Below, piece by piece: positions 5,711-14,110 of a stretch of DNA of 21,315 nt. Below the pieces are notes generated by a model, which was given only the letters and a program-made list of their open reading frames with translations, searched no databases and was not told where the DNA came from. Position 1 is the first letter of the stretch. Every line of letters starts with the position of its first letter. Location of the stretch: positions 1 to 21,315 of the forward strand of contig JBGPOS010000067.1 of the NCBI GenBank assembly GCA_041488155.1, in the 5' to 3' direction. A program made the translations under genes and the position numbers. The DNA comes from JBGPOS01 sp041488155 (GTDB taxonomy: Bacteria > Chloroflexota > Dehalococcoidia > Tepidiformales > Tepidiformaceae).

Positions 5711-8700
5711 CTACCAGGTGTCGACGTTCCGCCGCTTCTTTTCGCGACGGGGCGGCAGAGGGGGAATCGATCGCAGGCCGTTGAGAATCCGGGAGCGCGT
5801 GTCGGCCGGGTCGATGACGTCGTCGACACCGAACGAGACGCCATAGCTGAGCGCCTTGCCCCGCTCGTAGGCTCGCGCGACCAGGTCCTTGAACCGCTCG
5901 AGCCGCTGCGCGGGGCCCTCAATGGCGGCGAGCTCGTTGCGGAACCCGAGCTTCACCTGGCCTTCGAGCCCCATGCCTCCGAACTCGCCCGTCGGCCACG
6001 CCATCGCGAAGAACGGCTCCTTGAAGCTGCCGCCCGCCATCGCCTGGGCGCCGAGCCCGTATGCCTTCCGCAGGACGACCGTGAAGTGCGGGATCGTCAG
6101 GTTCGCGCCGGTGACGAAGAGGCGGCTGCAGTGCCGGACGAGCGCTGTCTTCTCGACCTCAGGGCCGACCATCATCCCGGGGGTGTCACAGAGCACGAGC
6201 AGCGGGATGTCGAAGGCGTCGCACAGCTGCATGAACCGGGCGCCTTTGTCGGCCCCGTCGCTGTCGATCGCGCCGGCGAGGTGGACCGGGTTGTTCGCGA
6301 GGATGCCGATCGGGCGGCCCTCGATCCGGCCGAATGCGGTGACCATGCCGAGCCCGAACTTGGGGCGCAGCTCGAGCACAGAGCCGGTGTCGCAGAGCGT
6401 GTCGATCACCTCGCGGACGTCGTACACCCGCAGGCGGTCCTCGGGGACGATGTGCCGCAGCACGCGTTGGTCGGCGACCTCCCATTCGGCGATCGGCCCC
6501 TGGAAGTAAGAGACGTACTGCCTCGCCACGTGCACCGCCTCCGCCTCGTCTGCCACAGCGATGTCGACCACGCCGTCAGGGACCTGGACGTCCATCGGCC
6601 CGACTTCTTCCGGGGCGAACACGCCGAGCCCGCCGCCCTCGATCATCGCGGGGCCTCCCATGCCGATGTTCGAATTCGCGGTCGCGATGATGACGTCGCA
6701 GCAGCCGAGGAGTGCGGCGTTGCCAGCGAAGCAGCGCCCCGAGTTAATCCCGACGAGCGGCACGCGCCCGCTCAGGCGGCCCATCGTTGCGAAGGTCGGA
6801 GTGTCCAGCGGGCGCCCCGCCCAACTGTCGCCCCCGACCGCCTGCCCGCCCTGGCGCCGCCCGCCCGTGCCCGCGCGCCCGCCGCCACCCTCGGTGAAGA
6901 AGAGGACGGGGAGTTGCCAGTTTTCCGCCAGCTCGAGCATACGGTCCGTCTTCGGATGGTTGACCGCGCCCTGCGTCCCGGCGAGCACGGTGTAGTCGTA
7001 AGAGAGCACGACGCAGCGCGACCGGTCGGGACCGAACAGCGCCTGGTTCACCGAGCCGATCCCGGTGACCATGCCGTCGCCCGGGAACTTGCCAATCACC
7101 TCTTCCATCGGGAGGCCAGTTCCCGGCGTCAGTACAAGGCTGCCATGCTCGACGAACGTGCCGGGGTCGCAGAGGTCGTCGATGTTCTCCCGCGCCGTGC
7201 GCTGGCCGGTCTTCCGCCGCCGCCCTATTGCGTCGGGCCGGGCGGCGTCGAGCGCCGCCGCCTGGCGCTCGATCACCTCCGCGAGGTCGGGGCGGATGTA
7301 CGCGAGGTCCATGGCGGTCTCTTCTTCACCCGCGCCCGCTTCCACCTCGTGCTCTTCGATGTACGCGAGGGGGTGACCCTCGTAGATCGTGTCGCCCTCC
7401 GCCACGTTCAGTTGGCGCAGGGCCCCGCTGCACGAGGCACGGATGACGTGTTCCATCTTCATCGCCTCCATCACGAGCAGCGCCTGGCCCTTGCGGACCT
7501 CGTCTCCGGCGCCGGCAGCGACGCTGACCACCGTCCCCTGGATGGGCGCGAGGACTGCGGTGAATCCGCTTGCGGCCATCTCCGCCTGGTTCGGGGCCGC
7601 CGGCGAAGGCTGCGACGCTTGCTTCCCGAAGTCCAGGACAGCCAGGGGATCTGTCGCGTCGACGCGCGCTCCCGCGCGAGGCGGCGACGTCGGCGGCGCC
7701 ACGCCCGCAGCTTCGAAAAAGCGGCGCGGATGGGTGGCGGCCGTGCTCTCGGCGAGCTCCGCGAGATGATCGTCGACGAAGGTGGTGTAGAGCCTTCCTG
7801 AGGTTACCTCCGGGTGGGCGAGGAGCGCCTGGAGGAGCGGCAGGTTCGTCTGCACCCCGTCGATGCGCATCTCGCAGAGCGCCCGGTAGGCGTGGTTGAC
7901 CGCCGCACCGAAGTCGTTGGATGGACTCCACGCGATCACCTTCGCCAGGAGCGAATCGAACCGGATGCCGGGCGTGTAGCCGGCGTAACCACAGGTGTCG
8001 GTTCGCACGCGAGGGCCAGAGGGCACCTCGAACGTCACCAGGGTTCCACTGGAGGGCCTCGGGCTCCCATCCGGTCCCATCGTCTCGGCATTGACCCGAG
8101 CCTGAATGGCATAGCCGCGCGGGGCGGGGACGTCGGCCTGCCCCAGCCCAAGTTCGGCGAGCGTCAAGCCCCCGGCGAGCTGCAACTGTGCCACCACGAT
8201 GTCGAGCCCGGTCACCTCCTCGGTCACGGTATGCTCGACCTGCAGGCGGGCGTTGGCTTCCATGAAGAAGAAACCAGGGGCTGCGCGCTCGCCATCGGAG
8301 GGGACGAGGAACTCGATCGTACCGGCGTTCGTGTAGCCCGCCTCGCGAGCGATGCGCACGGCGGCGTCCAGGAGTTGCACGCGGATCTGCGGGTCGAGGC
8401 CGGGCGCGGGCGCAATCTCAACGAGCTTCTGGTGGCGCCGCTGGAGGCTGCAACCCCGTTCCCAGAGATGCGTCACCGCGCCCGTCGCGTCGCCGAGCAC
8501 CTGGACCTCGACGTGACGCGCCCGGGGAACGAACTGCTCTGCGTAGACGTTCGCGATCCCGAAGGCTGACCGCGCCTCCGACTGGCAACGCTGAAACGCC
8601 TCCGGGATCTCTTCCGCAGCGCGGACGACGCGCATTCCCCGTCCGCCACCCCCGGCGACCGCCTTGATAACCATCGCCGCCCCGGCCGGCAGCGCTGCGA

Positions 8701-9169
8701 AGAAGCTCTCCGCGTCGGCAGCAGCCGCCAACGTCGGGCTGCCGGGGACCACCGGGACGCCAGCCCGTTGTGCCAGCGCCCTGGCCGCCACCTTGTCGCC
8801 GAAGATCTCGAGCGCCTGCGGTTCCGGCCCGACGAAACGCACCCCCTGCTCGGCGCACAGGCGTGCGAAGGACGCGTTCTCGCTCAGGAACCCGTAACCG
8901 GGATGGATTGCGTCGCAGCCATGCTCCTTTGCAAGCGCGACGATCTGTCCGCCGTCGAGATAGGCTGCCGGTCCGGAGCCACGCAGCGGGACGGCCTCGT
9001 CGCACTTGCGAACATGCAGGCACATCCGGTCGTCCTCCGCGAAGACCGCCACCGAGGGGATGTCGAGCTCGGCGGCCGCGTGCGCGATCCTGATGGCGAT
9101 CTCGCCGCGGTTGGCGATCAGCAGCTTCGAAATCCCGTCGCGCTGCACCGGCACCTCCACCAGCTTCAC
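5711..9169 (-). CDS. Single-chain biotin-dependent acyl-CoA carboxylase (BC-BCCP-CT fusion)
   Basis: The product is 1152 aa. Residues about 14-465 are biotin carboxylase: LLIANRGEIAIRI opening, ATP-grasp glycine loop GGGGRGM (173-179), catalytic segment FFMEANARLQVEHTVTE (301-317). Residues about 537-606 are the biotin carboxyl carrier domain with the biotinylated Lys571 in VMEAMKME. Residues about 620-1152 are a carboxyltransferase with both crotonase-like halves (NSGRCFAGNAALLG and SNIGMGGPAMIEGGG in the N-half; LVLCDTPGMMVG and QAMAGGS in the C-half). The whole reaction, ATP- and bicarbonate-dependent biotin carboxylation then transfer to an acyl-CoA, can be done by one chain. Single-chain long-chain acyl-CoA carboxylases of this layout are known from mycobacteria and some proteobacteria; the substrate here is unknown. 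The start is GTG 9169; a GTG about 20 nt further in has a better-spaced GGAGG. It is the last gene of the minus-strand cluster, 114 nt after the Gfo/Idh gene. Confidence 0.93.
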   Translation of the reverse strand: MKLVEVPVQRDGISKLLIANRGEIAIRIAHAAAELDIPSVAVFAEDDRMCLHVRKCDEAVPLRGSGPAAYLDGGQIVALAKEHGCDAIHPGYGFLSENASFARLCAEQGVRFVGPEPQALEIFGDKVAARALAQRAGVPVVPGSPTLAAAADAESFFAALPAGAAMVIKAVAGGGGRGMRVVRAAEEIPEAFQRCQSEARSAFGIANVYAEQFVPRARHVEVQVLGDATGAVTHLWERGCSLQRRHQKLVEIAPAPGLDPQIRVQLLDAAVRIAREAGYTNAGTIEFLVPSDGERAAPGFFFMEANARLQVEHTVTEEVTGLDIVVAQLQLAGGLTLAELGLGQADVPAPRGYAIQARVNAETMGPDGSPRPSSGTLVTFEVPSGPRVRTDTCGYAGYTPGIRFDSLLAKVIAWSPSNDFGAAVNHAYRALCEMRIDGVQTNLPLLQALLAHPEVTSGRLYTTFVDDHLAELAESTAATHPRRFFEAAGVAPPTSPPRAGARVDATDPLAVLDFGKQASQPSPAAPNQAEMAASGFTAVLAPIQGTVVSVAAGAGDEVRKGQALLVMEAMKMEHVIRASCSGALRQLNVAEGDTIYEGHPLAYIEEHEVEAGAGEEETAMDLAYIRPDLAEVIERQAAALDAARPDAIGRRRKTGQRTARENIDDLCDPGTFVEHGSLVLTPGTGLPMEEVIGKFPGDGMVTGIGSVNQALFGPDRSRCVVLSYDYTVLAGTQGAVNHPKTDRMLELAENWQLPVLFFTEGGGGRAGTGGRRQGGQAVGGDSWAGRPLDTPTFATMGRLSGRVPLVGINSGRCFAGNAALLGCCDVIIATANSNIGMGGPAMIEGGGLGVFAPEEVGPMDVQVPDGVVDIAVADEAEAVHVARQYVSYFQGPIAEWEVADQRVLRHIVPEDRLRVYDVREVIDTLCDTGSVLELRPKFGLGMVTAFGRIEGRPIGILANNPVHLAGAIDSDGADKGARFMQLCDAFDIPLLVLCDTPGMMVGPEVEKTALVRHCSRLFVTGANLTIPHFTVVLRKAYGLGAQAMAGGSFKEPFFAMAWPTGEFGGMGLEGQVKLGFRNELAAIEGPAQRLERFKDLVARAYERGKALSYGVSFGVDDVIDPADTRSRILNGLRSIPPLPPRREKKRRNVDTW

Positions 9170-9178
9170 TCGCCTCGC

Positions 9179-9184
9179 ATCATA
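9179..9184 (-). promoter_or_regulatory. Possible -10 box of the carboxylase gene
   Basis: TATGAT (5 of 6 to consensus) lies so that +1 would fall about 3 nt before the GTG start at 9169. No good -35 is seen at normal spacing. It is a hint that the carboxylase can be transcribed separately from the upstream genes. Confidence 0.3.
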
Positions 9185-9283
9185 CGGGAGAGTCAGAGCA
9201 GAGAGGCACGGTTTGGTCAGGCCGCGGACCGCTCGCCCTCGGAGGAGGTGGCGACGAGCGGCTCGCCTCGAAAATGCGGTCTG

Positions 9284-10279
9284 CTATGCATCGAGACGAA
9301 CAGGAGAGCCCGAGCGCCGCGAAGTCTCGCACGCTTCGGCCAATCGGAGGCTGACCAGGCTGTCCCTGGCTGGGGACGGGTTGGCTGCTCGCCCGGCGAC
9401 TACGTCGACGAACACGGCGAGCTCGTTCAGGTAGGCCCGGCGAAACCGCTCCGGGAAGCCTGGGTACGCGGGCTCGACGCCCAGCGGGCTGCCGGGTTCG
9501 AGTGACAGAAGCGGCGACCGGGGGTCCAGTCCGACCGTCAGGGAGTCCTTGCTGCCGAACACCTCGATACGGCAGTCGTAGCCCCGCGGATTGTGCCGCC
9601 CGCCGGCGAGGGTGGCGTGCGCGCCGCCAGCGAACCTTAGTAGCACCGCGGCGTTGTCCACGTCATCGGCGTCTGCGAACGCCTGGTCAACGAGCACCGA
9701 TCCCGAGGCATAGACCTCCACCACAGAATCGCCGACAAGCCACGGCACCGCGTCCAGGTCGTGGATGAGGAGGTCGCGAAAGATGCCGCCCGACGTGGGC
9801 AGATAGCCGAAGTCTGGCGGTTGGGCATCGTGGCCGATGGACCGCACAAGGTAAATCACGCCGGCCTCACCCGCGCGAATCCTGCGATACAACTCGACGG
9901 TGGCCGGGTCGAAGCGTCGCTGAAACCCGACGACGACCTCGACGCCGGAGCCCTCAATCTCGTCGATCAGAGCCGACATTTCGGCCAGGTCGGTGGCGAT
10001 CGGCTTCTCGCACAGGACTGGCACCTTCGCCCTAAGGCACCGCCGCACCAGCTCCGGGTGAGTGTTGGTTGGAGTCGCGATCAGGATGGCGTCGCTGCGC
10101 GCGAGCAGTGCTTCCAGGGTTTCCACCTGGCCGGTTCTCGCCCCGAGCCGCCCTGCGAGCTGGGCTGCCCGGCCAGGCACCGGGTCGAAGAGCAGGACCT
10201 CGTCCACGTTCTCAAGCGACGCGAGGTTGGTTGAGTGCATGGTCCCGATTCGGCCGATGCCGGCCACCCCGATGCGCAT
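9284..10279 (-). CDS. Gfo/Idh/MocA-family NAD(P)-dependent oxidoreductase (inositol 2-dehydrogenase-like)
   Basis: The product is 331 aa from the ATG at 10279, chosen because AAGGAGA lies 8 nt upstream; the reading frame continues upstream to 10399 but the added residues are unlike the family. The N-terminal Rossmann fold starts MRIGVAGIGRIG (GxGxxG). The family motif EKP is present with Lys92, and the catalytic-type Asp169 and His173 occur in GGIFRDLLIHDLD with the same spacing as in Bacillus IolG (Asp172/His176). The length is typical. Members oxidise or reduce sugars, inositols and related polyols; the substrate cannot be read from sequence. It follows acoL after a 62-nt gap in the same orientation, an unusual companion for an acetoin dehydrogenase operon, and could be co-transcribed with it. 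Confidence 0.9.
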   Translation of the reverse strand: MRIGVAGIGRIGTMHSTNLASLENVDEVLLFDPVPGRAAQLAGRLGARTGQVETLEALLARSDAILIATPTNTHPELVRRCLRAKVPVLCEKPIATDLAEMSALIDEIEGSGVEVVVGFQRRFDPATVELYRRIRAGEAGVIYLVRSIGHDAQPPDFGYLPTSGGIFRDLLIHDLDAVPWLVGDSVVEVYASGSVLVDQAFADADDVDNAAVLLRFAGGAHATLAGGRHNPRGYDCRIEVFGSKDSLTVGLDPRSPLLSLEPGSPLGVEPAYPGFPERFRRAYLNELAVFVDVVAGRAANPSPARDSLVSLRLAEACETSRRSGSPVRLDA

Positions 10280-10287
10280 CTGCGGTG

Positions 10288-10294
10288 TCTCCTT
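10288..10294 (-). promoter_or_regulatory. Ribosome binding site deciding the Gfo/Idh start
   Basis: AAGGAGA on the minus strand lies 8 nt before the ATG at 10279. This strong site fixes the start and rejects the longer frame beginning at 10399. Confidence 0.75.
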
Positions 10295-10341
10295 CCTTAG
10301 TGTCGCCCCGAGGGCGCAGGTTGCCTGCGAATTGGCGGCGG

Positions 10342-11709
10342 CTACGCCAAGGCCCGCCTTGCAGCCTCGATCAGGCCCTCGGTCATGGACGGGTGCCACG
10401 CCACCATGCCCGCGAGGTCGTGGATCGTGGCCTCGGACTGCATCAGGGCGCCGGCGACGGACACCATCTCTCCGGCGCCCGGCCCAACTGCATGCACTCC
10501 GAGGATCTCGCCCAGCACTCGGTCCGAGACCACCTTCACAACGCCCTTGCGCGCACCCAGAGCGATAGACCTGACGTTGAATGCGAGGTCGAAGACCCCG
10601 CTGACCACGTCATACCCGCTGGCACGAGCGGCCTCCTCGCTCATGCCAGCCCAGGCGATTTCGGGGACTCCGTGAAGCACCCGCGGTACGGCCGTCAGGC
10701 GAGTTGCGGCTTCTGCGCCGGTCGCGTTTGTCCCGGCTACGACGCCCATGTGAGTCGCCGCGCTCGAGAGCATCATCCCGCCCGTGACATCTCCGGCCGC
10801 AAAGATGTGCGCGACGTTCGTGCGACAGCAACGGTCGACGGGGATCCGATCCTCCGCCGTCACCCCGGCAGCGGCCAGGTTCAGGGATTCGAAGTACGCC
10901 CGCCGCACGTCGGCAACGACCACGTTCTCGGCAGGCACGGCGGACTCGCCCCCCTCGTGCTGGATGCTGACGACAGCCCCGGCGGCCCCGAAGTCAGTCA
11001 TCCCTTCGATGACCCGAATGCCCAGGTCCGTGAGCGTCATCCTCGCGGCCCCCGCCAGGGTCGCGTCGAGCGCCGGCAGCAGCCGTGGGTTCCTGGTGGC
11101 GACGGTAACCTCGCTCCCGGCGATCGCCAGGAGAGTCGCGTACTCCAGCCCGAAGTCCACCTCGCACGGTCCGCCAGCCAGTACCAGCGCTGACTTCGGC
11201 GCGACGACAAGCGCCTGGACGCCGTCGGCGGTGAGCACCCGCTCCGGCGGTACGCCAACGAATGTCGGGGGGTCCCAGCGAGTCCCTGTGGCAATCACGA
11301 ACGCTTCTGCGGAGACCTCCTCGGTCCCGCCCGCGGTCATGACAGAGACGGCCCCGGGGGACAGGAAGGTGGCTCGACCTTCGATCAACGCGACGCCGCG
11401 CATCCGGAGCGCGGCGCGGACTCCGTCCGCCACTTGTCTGGTCAGGGCGCCCATACGCGCCGATGCCCGCGCGAAATTGAACTGCTCCCCCGCCTCGAAG
11501 ACGCCGAGCACGCCCAGCTCCCGCGCCTCCACGTACTTCAGGGCGGCGTCGAGGAGGATCTCCGTCGGGACGCAGGCGTGATGTACGCAAGCGCCGCCGG
11601 GCTGTTCCGCTTCAACCAGGGCCACCCTGGCGCCGAGCTCGGCTGCCCTGAGCGCCGCCGCATAGCCGGCAGGCCCGCCGCCGATCGCCAGGACATCGAA
11701 GTCGGACAT
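10342..11709 (-). CDS. acoL: Dihydrolipoamide dehydrogenase (E3) of the acetoin-dehydrogenase-type complex
   Basis: The product is 455 aa, a normal length for E3. An FAD-binding motif opens the protein (VLAIGGGPAGYAAALRAAELG), followed by the redox-active disulfide Cys41-Val-His-His-Ala-Cys46. A second nucleotide-binding region (about 176-205) for NAD and the second FAD motif IFAAGDVTGG follow. The C-terminal interface domain ends with His439-Pro and Glu444 (HPSMTE), the catalytic His-Glu pair contributed to the partner subunit. The enzyme re-oxidises dihydrolipoyl groups of E2 with NAD. Odd points: canonical E3s have Pro-Ser/Thr-Lys after the disulfide, here Pro-Thr-Glu, and the NAD loop GGPCEVDFGLE is atypical. 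The ATG overlaps the E2 stop codon by 1 nt (TGATG), indicating translational coupling. Confidence 0.9.
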   Translation of the reverse strand: MSDFDVLAIGGGPAGYAAALRAAELGARVALVEAEQPGGACVHHACVPTEILLDAALKYVEARELGVLGVFEAGEQFNFARASARMGALTRQVADGVRAALRMRGVALIEGRATFLSPGAVSVMTAGGTEEVSAEAFVIATGTRWDPPTFVGVPPERVLTADGVQALVVAPKSALVLAGGPCEVDFGLEYATLLAIAGSEVTVATRNPRLLPALDATLAGAARMTLTDLGIRVIEGMTDFGAAGAVVSIQHEGGESAVPAENVVVADVRRAYFESLNLAAAGVTAEDRIPVDRCCRTNVAHIFAAGDVTGGMMLSSAATHMGVVAGTNATGAEAATRLTAVPRVLHGVPEIAWAGMSEEAARASGYDVVSGVFDLAFNVRSIALGARKGVVKVVSDRVLGEILGVHAVGPGAGEMVSVAGALMQSEATIHDLAGMVAWHPSMTEGLIEAARRALA

Positions 11710-13109
11710 CAGACTAGCAGCCGGTACGGCGCTTCGAGTAATTCGCGCACTGTGCCGAGAAAAGCCGCACCGGGCGCGCCGTCCACCGCCCGGTGGTCGA
11801 TGGTGAGACTTAGCGTCATGATCTGGCGTTTCACCGGCCGATCGCCCTCCCAGCCCACCGCGTCGTGGATGCGGCCGACGCCAAGAATCGCGACGTTGGG
11901 CGGATTGACGATCGGCGTGAAAAAGTCAACGCCCGACATCCCGAGCGCCGTCACAGAGAACGTCCCGCCGGCCATCTCGTCGAGCCCGAGCTTGCCGGAC
12001 CGTGCGGCCTCCGCCATGCGCCTTGACTCGGCGGCTATCTCCTTCAGCGCCAAACGGTCGGCATCGCGGATGACCGGCACCACCAGTCCGTCGGTCAACG
12101 CGACGGCCATGCCGATGTGGATTCCCTCGAGGATCTCGATATCGGTCTCGTGGACCGTCGCGTTGAGGAGCGGATGGAGCCGGAGCGCCTTCCCCACTGC
12201 TTTGATGACGAGGTCGGTGTACGAGGGCCGGATGCCTTCGGGCGCCCACTCGGCGACGAGCTGGTCGCGCAGCTTCACGGCCTCGTCCATCGCCACGTCC
12301 ATCCCCATCGTTAGTTGCGCCGTCTCCTGGAGGCTGGCGTGCATCCGCTGGGCGATGACCTTCCGCATACCCCTCAGCGGGATCCGCTCACCGGGTTGGT
12401 GGCGCCCGCCCTCGACAACCGTGCCCGGCGCGGCGCGGACCGATGCGGCTGCAGGCTTGTGCGCGGCCGCCTCGTCAACGTCTTCCTTTGTGACTCGCCC
12501 GCCCGGACCGGTGCCGGTTACCGTCGCGAGGTCGACGCCCAACTGCTCGGCAAGCCTCCGCGCAAGCGGCGATGCCGCCACCTCGCGATAAGGCCCGGCG
12601 CCGTCTCGACCCTCCATCGCCTGCTCCCGAACGGACGCCGCCTTCGACGCGAGGATGTCTGCCTCGGTAATCCGGCCCTGCGGCCCGCTCCCACGCACGG
12701 CCGCGAGGTGGACCCCACCCTCTCTCGCCAGCCGCCGGGCGATCGGCGACGAAGGTAGCCGCCCGCCCTCAAGGAGAGCCGCCGGGTTCGTAGCTCCGGA
12801 CAGGCGGCCTGTGCCCGGCCCAGTGGCCGCGACGGCCAGCGTTCGGGCCAGGTCCAGCGCGGGCGGCGCCTCGCCGGGCGCGAGGATGTAGCCAATGAGC
12901 GCGCCAGGCTCCGTCGTCGTCTCTGCGGATACGGCGTGCCGCACCGTGCCCGAAGCTTCGGCCTCGACTTCGAGCTCGATCTTTTCGGTCTCCATGCGGT
13001 AGAGGGGCTGGCCCACTTCCACGTGGCCGCCGTCGAGCACGTACCACTCGGCCACCGTCCCCTCCGTCATCGTCATCCCGGCCTTCACGAGGAGGATCTC
13101 AGTCGCCAT
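11709..13109 (-). CDS. acoC: Dihydrolipoyl acyltransferase (E2) with two subunit-binding domains
   Basis: The product is 466 aa from the ATG at 13109; a GTG at 13121 is an alternative. Residues 1-79 are a lipoyl domain with lipoyl-Lys43 in METEKIE. Two peripheral-subunit-binding domains follow: 119-153 (SSPIARRLAREGGVHLAAV ... GRITEADI) and 179-213 (ASPLARRLAEQLGVDLATV ... GRVTKEDV), joined by an Ala-rich linker of about 25 residues. Residues 240-466 are the catalytic CoA-acyltransferase domain with the active-site DHRAVDGAPGA near 438-448. E2 forms the core of the complex, accepts the acyl group from E1 on the lipoyl arm and passes it to CoA. Most bacterial E2s have one PSBD, so the doubled domain is notable. 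The start lies inside the acoX 3' end (11-nt overlap). Confidence 0.92.
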   Translation of the reverse strand: MATEILLVKAGMTMTEGTVAEWYVLDGGHVEVGQPLYRMETEKIELEVEAEASGTVRHAVSAETTTEPGALIGYILAPGEAPPALDLARTLAVAATGPGTGRLSGATNPAALLEGGRLPSSPIARRLAREGGVHLAAVRGSGPQGRITEADILASKAASVREQAMEGRDGAGPYREVAASPLARRLAEQLGVDLATVTGTGPGGRVTKEDVDEAAAHKPAAASVRAAPGTVVEGGRHQPGERIPLRGMRKVIAQRMHASLQETAQLTMGMDVAMDEAVKLRDQLVAEWAPEGIRPSYTDLVIKAVGKALRLHPLLNATVHETDIEILEGIHIGMAVALTDGLVVPVIRDADRLALKEIAAESRRMAEAARSGKLGLDEMAGGTFSVTALGMSGVDFFTPIVNPPNVAILGVGRIHDAVGWEGDRPVKRQIMTLSLTIDHRAVDGAPGAAFLGTVRELLEAPYRLLV

Positions 13110-14109
13110 CGGCGGCCTCACTCGTTGGCCTGAGGCGGAACAGGCCGCGGCAGGCAGCCAGCCTCAGCGTCTGCGCGACGTCGATCAGGCGCGGCCCGTC
13201 CCGCCGGACTGCGAGCCGCACCCTCTGGCCGCTTGTCAGCCGGCGCTCTCGTTCACCGTCGAGCGCGAGCACGCCGGGGCCCGTGACTTCAACCGTTTCG
13301 TCGAGCGCCAGCGGCCGGACCGACCGCACGTCCACCGGCAGGAACAGACCGGGCGCTATTGGGGCAACGACCCTAATCGCGCCGCCGCCGATCTCGACGA
13401 GCAGTCCTCCCTCCACCGAGTCGGGGACGGGATGAAGCAGCCCGCCAATCGCCGACATTCCCACGACGGCCGGATCAGCGCGGGTGAGCACAAGCGTGCG
13501 CACCCGGTGCACGTCCCACATCGCCCTGGCGCCGACAAATGTTTCGTCGAGGAGGACGGCGTCGATCAGGGCCAGGTCGTCTCGTTCGCCTTCGACCTCG
13601 ACGTGCACGACTTTCACGCGCCGGCTGGCTTCTTCGATCCCTATCTGCCGGGAAGCGACGAGGCCCGCGGCGGCGCCAGCGATGGTCCCCTCGACCATGC
13701 TCGGGAAGACGTTGTTCGTGCCGGTCGACACAGCGACCAGCGGCGCGTCGCGCCAACCCAGCGCAAATGCGCGGTTGGTGCCATCACCACCCAGAGTGAT
13801 TACGGCATCGACCTCGCGGTCCCGCATCTGGCGCGCTACGCGGATCGTGTCCAGCGCGCTCGCCGTGCCCGGCGACTCCAACGGCTCGAAGTCCGCGTCG
13901 GCTTCGAGGTCATCCAGCGCCGACTCTACGATGCCATGCGAGTCCGGCAGGTAGACGAACCGGTCTACCCCTGCCGCCGTCGCCCCGAGGATGGCCCGCC
14001 TCACGATGCTGCGTTTTTCACGGTTGTCGAATACGGACGCGTGCGCGACCAGCCGCCGAATGTCCTTCCCGGAGGCCGGGTTCGCTACGATGCCGACCAG
14101 TCCTCGCAT
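13099..14109 (-). CDS. acoX: AcoX-like NAD-kinase-fold protein
   Basis: The product is 336 aa from the ATG at 14109; the frame is open to 14172 but that extension overlaps acoB and is not family-like. It opens with VGIVANPASGKDIRRL, has the NAD-kinase/diacylglycerol-kinase-type nucleotide motif GGDGT (107-111), and STGTNNVFP (128-136). The C-terminal half is a divergent beta-rich domain. Genes of this kind (acoX) lie in acetoin dehydrogenase operons of several bacteria, where the protein is dispensable or of unsettled function. Phosphorylation of a nucleotide or small metabolite is an inference from the fold. The ATG is 1 nt after the acoB stop codon, and its 3' end overlaps acoC by 11 nt, so it is firmly inside the operon, between the E1 and E2 genes. 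Confidence 0.85.
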   Translation of the reverse strand: MRGLVGIVANPASGKDIRRLVAHASVFDNREKRSIVRRAILGATAAGVDRFVYLPDSHGIVESALDDLEADADFEPLESPGTASALDTIRVARQMRDREVDAVITLGGDGTNRAFALGWRDAPLVAVSTGTNNVFPSMVEGTIAGAAAGLVASRQIGIEEASRRVKVVHVEVEGERDDLALIDAVLLDETFVGARAMWDVHRVRTLVLTRADPAVVGMSAIGGLLHPVPDSVEGGLLVEIGGGAIRVVAPIAPGLFLPVDVRSVRPLALDETVEVTGPGVLALDGERERRLTSGQRVRLAVRRDGPRLIDVAQTLRLAACRGLFRLRPTSEAADGD

Positions 14110-14110
14110 C

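Noticed and set aside
5366..7801. 811-codon open frame on the plus strand, opposite the carboxylase and ArsR-SRPBCC genes
   Set aside because: Its composition (Arg, Asp, His and Ala rich, no domain) is that of an antisense shadow in GC-rich DNA. It runs through the promoter and operator at 5596-5640 and lies opposite genes with full domain support.
10069..11193. 374-codon plus-strand frame opposite acoL
   Set aside because: It is an antisense shadow without domain features; acoL is well supported in the other strand.
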